A stretch of DNA of 64,000 nucleotides from Melampsora larici-populina 98AG31 (GCF_000204055.1 NW_006768769.1:2411942-2475941); one strand, 5' to 3'. Counted from the first letter of the stretch, positions 43,494-55,514 are shown. Program-made: numbers and translations. The notes: a model not told the origin generated them from the letters alone.

Positions 43494-46400
43494 CAACACC
43501 CTCACCGCACCGAAACGAACCGAAATAATGGCGGTTTTAGTTTTGTTGCGGCCCAATCAAAATCAACCTAACCGCAATCAAATCGAAATTCGAAATCTCA
43601 AATGTATGATATGGTTGCGGTGCAATTCTCAAACCGCAACCGCAACGAAATCGAAACGCAAACCGAATTTTTTTTCGGTGGTTTCGAAAAAACAGCTGAT
43701 ATTCATTTGAGAGATTGTGTTGGCAAATAACAAGCCATGAACATACAAAGCATGGGTTTTGATTAGGGGCGAGGATGAAAAGAGGACAAGGAAAAAAACA
43801 GAGTAACAATGTGTAAAAAATTAGGTCTTCCTGGATCGGCCCAAAGACTTCTTTGATCTAGCCTTTTGAACCTCAGAAAAAGCCTCCGCATATTCTTCTG
43901 GGACTTTGATACCCTGGCTAAGCCACTGGTGACACCCCACAGCCCGTTCAATCGTGCGTGGTGCCAGGCTTTGGTCGGCAGTTGCAATTCGTCCAGCCGC
44001 CGAGAAGGTACGTTCACAGGCACATGAAGTCCCAGTGCACACCAAGTAGTCGCGGGCCATGCGACTCACAACTGGATAAGCTGAATAGTTTTCCTAAATA
44101 ATAAATTGTAGATGAATAAAACTTTGAATCTGAACCGATATGGACATGAATATGTTGGATTGAGGACATACCTTCCACCAGGCAAGAGGTAAAGCACCTC
44201 TAGGTGCGATCGTTTTCGTGTCGAGGTATCTTGTGAGCTCAGCATGTGTGTTGACCGATTCATCACCTGATACGTTGCTAAAATCATCAACGATGTCTTC
44301 ATGTGTTGAAGATAGGTCAGTTGGGTTGCAGGTTGAGGCCGGTGTACTTCGCCGTTTTGGCATACGAGCGAGCTCTTCATCATAAGCTCTTTCCAACAGA
44401 CTCCAAGCATGTTCAACATGATCGGGGAAAAACTTGGTGAAAAACTGAAGGCGGTATCGTGGGTGCATGGCTGTAGCAATCATGATTGCATCACATTGTA
44501 AAGCTTTGTCTTGATATGATTCGATATCTTTGATCATGATGTCAATTGCAAGTCCGAGTTCAGGGTATGTGTGGCCATGTTCAGTCTTTGAAGCACGTAG
44601 GGCAGTAAGTATTTGGATATATTCAGGAAGGACTTGGTAAGCGGTTGAATGGTTTCCTTCCATTTCTAACGTTGCCTCTTTGAATATCTATGATTTGTAA
44701 ACAGGTACAATCATCTCAACTTGATTTGTAACTCGATATAAATTTGAATTATGTCCAATACGTACCTTCAAGACAGACAGTAATGCCTCAACAGCCCCCC
44801 ACTCCTCATCTGAGATTCGCAAGCCATCAAAGTATTGTTGGCTTTTTTCCTTCTTACAATCCTGGGTGATGAACTTGTTTATAACCTACATAGAAACTCT
44901 AAAGTGAACACAGGTGTTGGAGTGACTGAGGTTGTACAAAATAATATGTACGTTTTGGGCATCACATGCACGTTGCCAACTGTCTAGCTTGGAGTTCCAG
45001 CGAATGCCATAGCCATAGATGAGCATCTTTCCAGTGTACATAAGGCTGGTTGCTACTGATTCGTACTCTCCCTGTTTGGCAGGAGAGGAAGCCACTGCTT
45101 GGCTGATCTGTTCGACCTGGTTGAAAAGATAAGCAATGAAAAAATGAGCTGTTAACTTCATGCGAGTCAACTCGCGAGTGAATGGGACCTGTGACATACC
45201 TTTTTCACCCCGCTGGTGACCAAACCCCAAGTTGTATCGGGCATCAGCGGTCCAGCAGGCAGATCATCTTCACTTTCTGGTACTGAAACTTGTGTAAGTC
45301 CTTTCCAATCATCATCAATTTCAGACTCAGATGTGACGGAAGCAGATCCTTCCTCCGCATCTGAACTTTTTCGATTGGCTCCGTTGATCTTCAGGATGGG
45401 TATTGGCATGCGTACGTTGGGTTGAGTCGTGGGTTTGATGTGACCAGACTTAAGCTTGAGAGAGTCCAAACCATACTTGACCGAAAGTGCTAGTTTATGA
45501 CAAAAACATCGAATGTGATTACCTTGAGAGTCCCAGAAAATTGGGTCTTCTTTTTTCTCCATGAACAACCTCTGGACCTCGCGTGCTAAGAAGTTGTTAC
45601 TTCCAGCCGAGTCAGTTGTTTGGGCTATCATGTGGAGAAAGAATGAAAAAGATTAGGCCGTAGGTCAAATTCAAAAGAGAGTTTTTGAATATACATATCT
45701 TTGTATGAAGACCATGACGCATAAGGAAGCTTGCAACCGGTCGAGCAAGCAGTACCCCGTAATGATCCCAGATAATTCGCTTGAGAGTTAAGTGAATTGT
45801 TTGGAACTCCCAGTTGTCATCAATGTATGATGCAGAGACACCAAGGAAGGCATAGCGACTACCCTTGGTTGTCCATCCATCGTGGATTAAGCAGAATCGA
45901 CTCGAGTTGTTTTTCAAAGTTGAGACTGCTTCATTTTGTAGAGATCGTGCAAGAACCTTTGAAGATTCAGCAATCCAAGTTGGGGATCTCAAAATTGCTT
46001 GAGGATTTGCCCAGGTGAAAGCTGCTCTGAGTTCATTATCATCAACACGGACCCAAGGTAAGGCATGAAGTAATACCCAAAGAACGATGATTTTGTTGAG
46101 TATCTCAACAGTAAACTTGACAAAAGATGTTATCAAAGTCTGTTTGGTGGTCGAAGTGGGCGATAGCGCATTCTCTTCTTCCCAAGTCGGAGGGCAGATG
46201 ACCCCATTTTTAATTGCAAGATATCGCATAGGGCATGGTTTCCGGTTTTTCTTGCCATCTCGGTGAGTCTGTAAGTTATAGTGATTGGTTTCGCCATCCT
46301 TATACTCATTTTTACACCATCTACATTTATACAAATACACTTCCCTCTCTTTTTGAATCTTCTTATTCGTTTTCTATCAAATGAACCCACAAAAATTCAG

Positions 46401-47468
46401 TATCAAATTATTCAAGTTACTTCCTGTCTCATATGTTCAAGAGCCACATACCTTGTCTACTTCAAAATACTTTTCCATTGTTTTACGAGGTTCCTTCTCA
46501 TATTAATCGAATAGCTGCTTCACATTATGTGTACGACCAGGTCCTGTGGAATCGGGGTTATTGTCATGGTCGGACTCTTCTTGATTGAGGTTCATCCCAT
46601 CAGGGACTACAATCACCTTGAGAAATGAGGGACCGGTTTACAGTACTGTTAGTTAGACAATATAAGGATATTTTGGAGATATGGGACACTCACCTTTTGA
46701 AGCGGGGCGAGTTTCTTCTTTGTTTTCTTTGCAGGAGCCTTTCCTCCATCCTCAACACATCGCTTCTTTCGAGCTGCCTCCGAGTCAGCATGCCCACCCG
46801 AAGACTTACGACGGTGACGTTTAGCTTGCTGAGGTGATTTCAACAACTCTGGACCCCTTTCTCCATCTTCTCCGTCTGAAGCTGCCTTATCAGTATCCGA
46901 GCCTATGAGGTTGGCATCATCCCGATTACGATTTTCTTGGCTATTAGGTGAACCAACAACCAGTGAATTGGCTCTAGTAGGACTTGTGTGTGATCTTTGT
47001 GTCTGGGGTACTTGTAAAGTGGAAGATGAAACGGATGGAGCCATCAAATTTGAGCATAAGAGATTAAGAAAGGTGAACTCAAAGACAAAGGTAAGGTTCT
47101 TACAAAAAAGGTGGAAATTGATAACATGAAATTACGAAAAAAAAGGTGGGAATTGTTCAAAGTAAGCAGGTTGACAAGCCCCAACCAACTAAGACACATT
47201 GGGTTGAGTATCCTGTTAGATCATCTACACCCTCACCCCCTGTCTTCCTTGCTTGACTTTATACCGCACCCAAACGCAAGATTTTGCGTTGCGTTTCGGT
47301 TTTAATACAAATATTACGGTTGCGTTGCGGTTTGACCGAAATCACGATTTCCCATACCCGATTTCGGTGCGGTGAGACCGCAACGCAATCGCACCCGTTT
47401 CGACTGCGCGTGACCGCAACGCAATCGCAACGCAATCGAATTTTCATTTCGGTGCGGTGAGGGTGTTG
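43494..47468 (-). mobile_element. hAT transposon 2, probably complete
   Basis: The TIR is CAACACCCTCACCGCACCGA at both ends. Direct repeats CTCACAC flank it (43487-43493, 47469-47475), which is 7-8 bp depending on how the terminal C is assigned. The transposase is on the minus strand. Subterminal regions (43500-43680 and 47270-47465) carry many GCAACGCAA/ACCGCAA words. All transposase domains are present without an obvious stop inside exons. Confidence 0.88.
43821..47044 (-). CDS. hAT transposase 2 (multi-exon, largely intact)
   Basis: Starts at the ATG at 47044 (MAPSVSSST) with a basic, Ser-rich N-terminus ending at a gtgagt donor near 46694. It continues with a BED finger (YKCRWCKNEYKD ... 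HYNLQTHRDG) near 46340-46250, then LIHDGWTTKGSRYAFLG, TTDSAGSNNFLA, FCHKLALSVKYGL, YGYGIRWNSKLDSW, a helical region (44663-44180), and the hATC dimerisation segment SRMARDYLVCTGTSCACE near 44070. It stops at 43821. Several short introns separate the exons. Organisation is the same as hAT 1 (BED, DGW, TDS, CHKLAL, hATC) but the sequence is clearly different. I did not verify every splice junction. Confidence 0.85.
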
Positions 47469-47665
47469 CTCACACGCCAAATTTCGTGGATAAGCTATAA
47501 GTCCCTCTCTCGACTACTCGTTCGTCCGAGAGGGACTTAGTTAGGTGAGTGCTCCATGGGGCTTTCAAAGGGTGTTTCATCGACATTTTTGCATATTTGA
47601 CGTTTTGTCCGATTTGGCCGTCCACGGCCACCGTACTTTGTCTGTAAAATTTCACTCTCTCCGGG

Positions 47666-48246
47666 CAAAAGTACGATTTTCCGAACATCCCTTTTTGCGA
47701 ACATTAACGTCCGCAAATTCCGTCCGGAAAAATACACGATCCCATATCATATTTCTTGCTTTTCTGCAGGCCGATTCGTCATTAAAATGATGTTCTTTGA
47801 TGAGGGTACTGTTCTCTCACAGGCCAGTCTCGCCGATATCACAACTTCTCCTGATGAAAAGCCAGACATGACCCACATTAACACAATTTATCCCCATAAC
47901 AGAGTGGCCTGGACATTTGTAATTCAAAGTCTTTAGAAAAATACATGTCGCTTGATGAAGAGAAAAAAAAGCCAAAAAAGACGATACTAGAAACGTGGAA
48001 AACAGGTTCAAAGCTAGCAAGGTATGATTCAAAAAACCAATCTCATGTGCGAAAAAAGTAGCGAATAAATAAGTCAAAAAGACGAGACTAGAAAATATAA
48101 AGGTAAAATGTTGAGCTAAAAAATTGTGATGAACCAGTCAGACGGAGAAACCAAGTTCTTGTCATCTTTATGGATAATCCTTGGGGTATCGGATAGCTTT
48201 TGAGGTCCGGGTTTGAGTGTCGGGAGATGGGAAACCAAAAAGTAGT
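47666..48246. other. No gene seen
   Basis: Flank between the fold-back element and the 3' end of the membrane protein gene. It holds the likely 3' UTR of that gene and no recognised element. Confidence 0.4.
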
Positions 48247-50139
48247 CTATGAAGAATTCAGCTGTTTCTCTCTTTCTTGATGTCCTACTTGATTCTGCCC
48301 TTGACCGATGACTAGCCGCTGAGGGTATGAAGAACGTATTTGAGGAACGTGCTCTGGGGCGAATGACTTCATAGAGGAGACACGCACACTTTGGAAAATC
48401 ATACCAATCGTGAGAAAGAAACCCCCGCCGAGACTGATAGGCTCCCCGGAAGCGTGCCAATTTGATCTTCATTTACCGGAAATTAAGAAGATATAAGAAG
48501 ATTATCAGCATGATAGGTCGGAGAATCTTAGAATTTCTTGGTTGTCAAAGAAAAGCTCACTGGTCCGAGAAAAGGAACCAAAGACCAACACCGGTGTTGT
48601 ATATCAAGCAAAAAGACATGAACACACAGTGCCACAGGAGTAGTCCTGATCACGAATGAAAATACATATCATGATAATTTAGCTGACTGAGAAACTCAAT
48701 GAGGTAAAATTGACTCACGATAATCTCTTTGAGTAGCTGCCAGGGTGGTATTGGCGGGCATGGTAAATTGTGGTAAGATTGACAACAAAGTAAACCTGTC
48801 CTCCTTATTCTCCGAATTCCGGTCTAAGTCACGGATGAGACAGAAGAGCGAAAAAACGGTATACAGGTAAAACTGACAGGAGAGAACTGATCAGAATGGC
48901 AACAATCTCAAGACTTGTGATTGAGACCTACACAAAGAAGTCCGATGGAGATTGGTAGCCAAGAAAGGGTAGAGCCGCGTCGTACATAAAAACGTCTATC
49001 AGCAAAGTTCGTAGTTTGTGTGTAGGCTTGTGAAACACTTTTCAAGTCTTCTGGTGTAATGAGATGGATTTTCTGCCAATTCTGTGATGCGTCGCTCAGA
49101 GTTTGCAAAAGTATTGCAAAGGTTTGCAGTTGTCTAGAGACGATCAAAAATCCTGCAATGGCCCAACTTATTGCCTGGATAGTCGCATAGACTGGGATGA
49201 TAACCAGAAGAGAATTATAGACGGTTGGGCTCAGAAAAAAAGAGGGCCGTTCTTGGTTCGAAGTAGAGATACTGATCCAAAGATCCAAATGATACCGTCA
49301 GAGAACAGAATTGTAAGGAATGTAGCAAAGGAAGATTAGGGCTCACCAAACGTATAACGCGCTAAATGCGCTGGCCAGAAAACCACAGAAACCTGTTTTG
49401 AACACGACAATGGCTTCAACTTTGAATGATGTTCAGTAAGAAATTCTCGTGAGCTGTACCTACCCGGAAGCCACATCGATATCTGACTACAAAGGAAATG
49501 AGGTCACAAATCATGAAATCGGTGACGTGTTCAAGTGGCACGGGATCTCTGACAAGAATTGCAGCTTTTCAAGTCTAATTGGAAGTTGAACGTACCAAAA
49601 AGCTTGGTATGGTGCATAGTTTCGATCAGGGTGCTTGCGGACCAAAACACTGAGCACAATGAATATCTCGAATATAATGGAACCCAAAAGTTGACAAATC
49701 GCAAGCGAGATTCCCCCATTTAAAACGAGGTATGGTTGTTTGGCTGAGAGGTTACGGCGCGTTTCCAGTCAGTATGTGGTACGAACACCGACAATATTCA
49801 GATGTAAAGTTTCTTACCAGTGGAATGTTCGGCATGGCACTTGCGTACCAGCCAGAAGTTTTTCCCCCTCGAGCCCGACTTTTCAACAAACGGATATGCA
49901 ACCATAGACGCACAAATCAGGATGACGATTCCAAAGAGTACCCCAAATCCAACGGTGACTGAGTAGGTGAACTGAGACGCGTCGGGCGACGTGAATTGCA
50001 GGAGCAGCTCTGACACATATTGATAGGGATCAACCGTAAGTGGAAGGTCGAGTAGTACTGAAGGCATGTCTAGTAACTGATTTTGATCTTGGCTCCTACG
50101 ATGGTAAGGGCTTTTCAGCCGCCGGACTTCGAACACCAT
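48247..50139 (-). CDS. Seven-transmembrane protein of unknown family (445 aa, 8 exons)
   Basis: Exons by splice sites: 50139-49818, 49743-49596, 49486-49464, 49392-49347, 49271-48932, 48872-48719, 48645-48561 and 48466-48247. They total 1338 bases, exactly 446 codons, with all phases matching. Seven hydrophobic spans are visible, in order: VGFGVLFGIVILICASMVAY; ISLAICQLLGSIIFEIFIVL; a span across micro-exons 3-4 (23 and 46 bp); SLLVIIPVYATIQAISWAI; LPISIGLLC continuing FYLYTVFSLFCLI; LLLWHCVFMSFCLIY; ISLGGGFFLTIGMIFQ. The N-terminal region (about 70 aa) is polar and the tail short. Number and spacing of spans resemble a receptor, but I see no STE3, PTH11 or other known signature, and no ligand can be named. 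Related remnants lie at 24.0-25.1 kb, so this is a multi-copy family. A transporter-like role is possible. Confidence 0.75.
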
Positions 50140-50879
50140 TGCATATAGTCAAAGAAGCTTCGATAAGATGAACTGAGCAGTCGCAACACCACAGGCAGGC
50201 CTTATCAACAGGAGGACGAAACCGACTGAGCGCTCAAGAAGTTGACAATAATCATTGACCCGGCCACCGAGAGGTCTGAATGGGAAGTAGAAGGACAAAA
50301 TAGAAAGATTGCAAACAGCTAAACTCAATCAACAAACCAGATAAACAAGATCTCAATTTTTTCCAGCCACCAACGGGCTTAATGGTCTTTAAAGCATTTG
50401 TGAGTCAAATTCGTACATGTATCGTGTAAGTTCAACCCACGGTGGCTCACTTCTTAATTCCAGTCGTGATACTTTGTACTGTATCGTATTGATACATCAG
50501 CATAGATCCAACCATTCGTGGGTCCTCTGGATCAACAAATTGAATCTTCATGAGTTCATCACTGTGTGCAAACCACCACAAACGGAGCCCAAGTTCTAGA
50601 TTTAAGCCATCGGACGACGTCTAACGGCCGGCCTGAAAATCTACAACACAAAACGTAGGAGGCAGATCCTTCATCCTCTTTCACCACACCATGCAGTTTT
50701 CGGTAATTTCTGTGAAGACTTTCAGGTGGGATCGCCAAAGAGATGTGTGTATGTATGTAAACCCGAATATCATGTCTGTATATCTGATGGGTCGCCTGTT
50801 TCAAACTTCAAACTCGCTTGCATTTCACACTACGATACGAGGCCAAGTTGCGAAAGGAGGCGCCGCGTAAGGCCGCGTG
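50140..50879. other. Upstream region of the 7TM gene, no gene seen
   Basis: No recognisable coding frame. It contains the promoter side of the 7TM gene and ends at a single arm of the fold-back family. Confidence 0.4.
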
Positions 50880-51010
50880 TCTAACTTAACAAAGTCCCTC
50901 TCAGACGAGCGAGTAGTCGAGAGAGGTACTTTTGGCTTATACATGAAATTTGGCGTGAGAGCCATTTTTTTTTGGCTGTGGAATTTTTCAACCCTGAATA
51001 GCTCCGACCC
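50880..51010 (+). repeat. Solitary arm of the fold-back family found at 42.1-47.7 kb
   Basis: Contains AAGTCCCTCTC ... GAGTAGTCGAGAGAGG, then ATGAAATTTGGCGTGAGAGC and TTGGCTG...ATTTTTCAA, in the same order and orientation as 42960-43080. No partner arm is seen within the window. Confidence 0.75.
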
Positions 51011-51923
51011 CTGCAAATAAACATCCTCTGGACCTAAGAAAGGCCTTGTGTGCCTGCTCAACCTACACATATTGGGTCTTTTAAATTTATTTCTTGGGCT
51101 TCAGAAAGTGCTAGAAACAAAATGTACCTTCAGGGTTCTTGATGACAACTAGCTGTCCAATAAAATCCTCAACTTGAATGGCATAATTGAATGACATGAT
51201 AGTCCTCATTTTTATAATAAACAGCAGTGGTTTTCAACAAGCTGGGTACAGAAGCATACAGATTCCTGTGCTTGTGGCAATCACCAAGAGACTTTGGCAA
51301 ATGCCCAACAAGTTTCTTGAACCAGGCAATTTCAGTGATGGATCCTGTCCATCTTTGAGAGTAGAGGGAGTATGATATCATCTTGGTCTTTTGGTTGAGT
51401 GCACTTTTGATATTTTCTGAAAAGCAACAAATTTTTAGAGGTATCTTATGAACCCGTGACAATTATCTAAAGGTGAGCCTTTTTTACCTCAGTTGCTCTA
51501 TATCTGCTCACTAAAATATGAGGTTAATTAGGTCAAATGAGAAATAATGAGAAAAGATGTAACACATACGAGTCAGTCAAAATTCTTTTCCTCCCATAGA
51601 ATAACAGTTGTACAATGCATGACAATTATCTAGATGTGAGCCTCTTTCACTGTGATCAGGTTTTGTAAGCAAACCTGGTTTGCGTTTGAATGTTATAATG
51701 ATATGTGACTGATTTTCCCCCTCTGTGTTGGCCCTTTATCACAAAGGAAACCAAGAGCCATCATAAACTTAATGACTTCCCACACTAGCCCTGAAAGGAA
51801 TTATGCCATACTTGCACAAACTCATTGGTCACCATAAGATTTTTTGCAGGAGCTTCCTTGAAAGCCTTTTATGCAGCTCCCCACCAAGGATTACCATCCA
51901 AAGAGAAAAGTTGCACTGCCTGC
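51011..51923. other. No gene; a 24-bp phrase repeated
   Basis: TGACAATTATCTAAAGGTGA (about 51457) recurs as TGACAATTATCTAGATGTGA (about 51621), both followed by GCCT. Otherwise unassigned. Confidence 0.4.
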
Positions 51924-52284
51924 ATATTTGGCTTGGAGACAAATGCCCAAGGAGTCCTCAGATGGGCCCCCACACAGGGAACAAGAGATGATTCTCCCAT
52001 GGGAGAACCCATTGTGCTCAACACAGTTTATAAGCCAAAATGTATTGTTTTGGCATTATTTCTGCATTAATACTGGGTTTTGCCTCAGAAACTGCAACAA
52101 ATGTAATCAGTCTTCCCATGGGAAAATCATCCCTTGTTTCCTGTGCCAAGGAGAAGGGAACCCAAGGGGTGATTCTGAGGCAAATTTTGGCCCTGGCCAT
52201 TGCCTCAGATTGGATCCTCAGATGGAGCTTCACTCAGAGTCAAAATCCAAAGACTCATTGGATTTTTGGCTCCAAGCCAAATAT
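51924..52284. mobile_element. 361-bp fold-back element
   Basis: The ends ATATTTGGCTTGGAG and CTCCAAGCCAAATAT are perfect inverted repeats. Inner parts also pair imperfectly (CCCATGGGAGAA, ACAGGGAACAAGAGATGATT with their complements near 52110-52150). No coding capacity and no clear target duplication. Confidence 0.7.
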
Positions 52285-54054
52285 TCTGGCTGTGTTGTGT
52301 GCACTCCCCTTGCGCACATAGTACATATCTTTTTCCCAAGGAAAGTAATCCCCTCAGCTTTCAAATTTGTTTTGGAACTTTGTCTGAGCATGTATATATA
52401 AATGTTTTTATGATCTTTATCAAATCTCTTGATTTTTCTTGTTCTCTGACAGAATCTGTCTCAACAAAAGTCTTGTTTTTTTACATTCAAAGCTTGGAAA
52501 AAGATTTTAGGTGGTTTGATAAATTGAGATCTAATACTCAAATATGTATATACAAATCTAATAGTTGATTGAAATCAAATTCAATCAAGAACTAGAAACT
52601 TGGATTCAAAGATCAAATGAAAGAAGAAAAAATCAATTAAAGACCTCAAATTAGGAAAAAAGAAAACCAAGTGAATTTGTTTGAGATGTTAGCATCCTTT
52701 TCTAACATCTTACAGCTTATACATTCTTCAACATGTTTGTATGGGGGTTTCATGTTGATCTCAAAACACAATAAGATTTTATAAAACATTTCAAACAATT
52801 CTTGAAAAATCACAATTAATTATGTGAAAATCACCCTGAGCTTTGGTTACATTTACCTAAATTGAGTGAGCCTTTGTCACAAGTAAAAATTACAACAACA
52901 ATTTTTCTGTGAAAGAAAAAAAGAGTTTGGTGTTGATTATTACTATCAAGATGATCTTAGACATAACACATACTTTTGTGAATCTCATGTTGATGTCTTT
53001 GAGATTTAAATTACACTTCTTGATGAGGATCAGTTGCCTTTTCTTCAAAGAAAATATGAGTGTGTGATTGTGTTAATGATGTGCTCAACTACTACATCAG
53101 GACTGGTACTGGTAGCTAATTTAGTGTAATGTGACTGTCCAGTTTTGTTGACTGAGTCAGACAATGTCACTGTTTTTAAGGCCTTTGATTAATAAGACTG
53201 GTCAATTATAGCAATACAAGGAAGCCATAATTTGCTTATTAAGAGGTAGTGATCTAGAAAAGCACATTCTGGTATGCCTTGAATCTGAAGACCTGCTCCT
53301 GTAAAACCTGTTGTGGGATGGTTCCTGTTTTGACTCATCCTAGTCATAAACTGTCTCAGGTCTGATTGTTATGCTTACTTTTATTAGATGAAATCAAAGA
53401 CAGAAATGGATAGAAATCATAAGAGCCCCTTCATATCATAAACAGTGATGAAGGGTAATTCCAGGGGAACTCAAACAGGTATGTACTTATCATGCATCCC
53501 AGCCTGAAAAGAAAAGTGGGCCATGGTGTTGCCAACAGTGCACAAATGACAGTAACACAAGATGTTGCTGCAGGCAGCAACCCAGCACATTGGCCCAGTC
53601 TGTTGCTTGTAGTGTTGATCTTAAGAGCTAGGTTTTCTGCTTGTGATGTTGCAATTCTCAGCAACACACCCTAAATAAATTCTGGCTGTGGTATCTCCTC
53701 CTGATGGATCAAAATGGAATCTTTCTGAAAAAAACAAGATGTAACTGATTGGTGATGACATGAAGTTTGTTTTGTTTTCTTTGAGCTCATAGTCAGGTAT
53801 CAAAAATGACTGTGTCCATCTCTTACTTCCCTTATCTTGGGTACAGAAACACAAAAGGGTTTTGGTTTTTCCTGTTGTGTTGAAGCTGTCTGGGGAATTG
53901 TTTTTTTGTTGCTCACAATGAAGGGTTGCAAGTAATGCAACACAGCAGCCCATTGTTGATTGTACAAGAGGTATTAAATATGTTTATATATGTATTGTGA
54001 AATCTTGACATTGAACTTTCTCAAAGGATATCACCTTGGAGCCTTGCCTTTGAA
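52285..54054. other. No gene seen
   Basis: AT-rich. Short frames at 53431-53953 show no domain. A small perfect hairpin, GTTGCTGC with GCAGCAAC, lies near 53564. Confidence 0.4.
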
Positions 54055-54090
54055 GTGGTCTTGAACAAGAGAAAGTTATGTATAATGTTT

Positions 54091-54632
54091 GATGGTACCC
54101 AAAGGCACAACAGTACCATCTTTTTCCACAATACAGGTAGATGTTGGGTAATGGGTAAACAAGAAAGTAGCCAGGGGATGGGACACATTTCTCTCAATGC
54201 ACACATGAAAAATGTTGCACAAAATTTTTTTTTCCTCCCTCTCCATCTGTGTTGTGACCCTCATCCTTGAATTATCCCGCCCCCAGATCTGGATTCTCTC
54301 ATCCCCCACTCATCTCTCTCATGATCTCATCTCTTGAGATCAGACTCTTCTTTTTTGCTTCCACCCTCCACTCAGAAGAAGGAATGTGTTTAGTGTATGA
54401 TAATTTGATGCTCAAAGCAATGTACACAAATTAAAGAGGTTCACCCCTTGGAAATTAAGTTTATGTAATGTGGTTTGCTAATGTAGTTCAGAATACTGTA
54501 TGTAGGTGCAAGAGTTGCCTATAGCGGCCATTCAGCACTCTCCCATCTACTTTACAGGTGGTCCTACCTCCCTTGCCCCCCCAAGAAACCTACAGAGTTG
54601 TCAAATACATAATCTATAGGTTTGCCTAGGAC
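54091..54632 (+). repeat. Copy A of a duplicated non-coding unit with a conserved hairpin
   Basis: Begins with the hairpin GATGGTAC / loop CCAAAGGCACAACA / GTACCATC (54091-54120). It ends with a conserved block (54512-54632): TTGCCTATAGC, CATCTACTT, GGTCCTACC, CCCCCCCAAGAAACCTAC, GGTTTGCCTAGG. No reading frame is shared with copy B, so the conservation is not protein coding. It could be an ncRNA gene or a solo LTR-like repeat. Confidence 0.5.
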
Positions 54633-54878
54633 AAAACCCGTGAAATGTATTCTACTACAACACCAGTTAAAAATGAGTATGTAATGATGGTAAAAGAAAC
54701 AAAGGGAAAAAAAGGAAACATGTGTCCTCATTCTTCCTTGCCCTCAGTGAGATATTGTGAGGAATGAGTGGATTGAGTGTATTTATTTTGATCAGTTTGC
54801 ATATCTTTTTTTTGAAAAGGGTTTGACCAATTTTTTTTCTAATCATCTCAAGTCAAATCCAATTTATCATAAATGATA

Positions 54879-55514
54879 GGCGGTACCCAAAGGCACGACG
54901 GTACCGCCGCTTTTCATGACACGGTTGTGATATTGTGACGGGGCTCTCACGGGGAAGTATGCTTATAGGAAAATTACCATGTTCCTGTACGCAGACTTTG
55001 CAAAAAATGTTGGAACAAGTTTTTGATTTCCAAAAACTCCTTCCCAAAATTTTTCACTCGCCCGCTCGTCCCCCGTCTCTGGATTATCTCACGCTGTCAG
55101 CTCAAAAGCTACTATCAGCCTTTCTCTCTCACATTTTCCCTTCTTTTTCGCACCCTCCCACCACCCGAAAACAGTTCACCTGCAATACTATGTAGTTTAA
55201 TGGGACAGAGGCATTTAGAGATCACACTTGGATCACTGTCAAACTTATCGTGGTTTGGTCCTTTCGAATGAGTACTGGAATCCTACCTTTTGGAGTAATT
55301 GTTGTGTAAGAATTTGTATCCTCTCATAGTTATCTTAAATGTGAGTTGTTGTAGTCTATTTTAAGTGCTGTAGAGGGGTTGCCTAGCCCACCGTTCAGAG
55401 CCCCCCCATCTACAGTGCTGGTAGTCCTACCCCCCTCAGCTCCCGTTTGAGCGGAGGCCCCCCCCCAAGAAACCTCTACTTCCCTTAACCGGGTCGTCTT
55501 GGTTTGCCTAGGAT
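54879..55514 (+). repeat. Copy B of the duplicated non-coding unit
   Basis: Same order as copy A: hairpin GGCGGTAC / CCAAAGGCACGACG / GTACCGCC (54879-54908), a pyrimidine-rich middle, and a final block (55374-55514) with TTGCCTAGCCC, CATCTACAG, AGTCCTACC, CCAAGAAACCTC and GGTTTGCCTAGG. Same orientation as A, 788 bp downstream. Confidence 0.5.

Larger units (their letters stand above)
42113..47665. mobile_element. Inverted-repeat element hosting a hAT in one arm and a TIR element in the other
   Basis: The left arm is 42113-42220 plus 42954-43080. The right arm is 43455-43493 plus 47469-47665. Each arm carries the palindrome AAGTCCCTCTC ... GAGAGGGACTT (42969-43008; 47501-47540), then CACGAAATTTGGCGTGTGAG and CTTTGGCTGG. 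The left arm is broken by the element at 42221-42953 and the right arm by the hAT at 43494-47468. The remaining core (43081-43454) is short and non-coding, so this is a non-autonomous fold-back element. A third, single arm lies at 50880-51010. Confidence 0.75.

Noticed and set aside
48116..48472. Alternative last frame of the 7TM gene (118 codons to 48116)
   Set aside because: It starts from an ATG overlapping the intron end. The spliced phase from exon 7 instead leads into a hydrophobic seventh span and a stop at 48247.
54935..55271. Plus-strand frames in copy B as a small protein gene
   Set aside because: The frame is not shared with copy A, although the nucleotide landmarks are.
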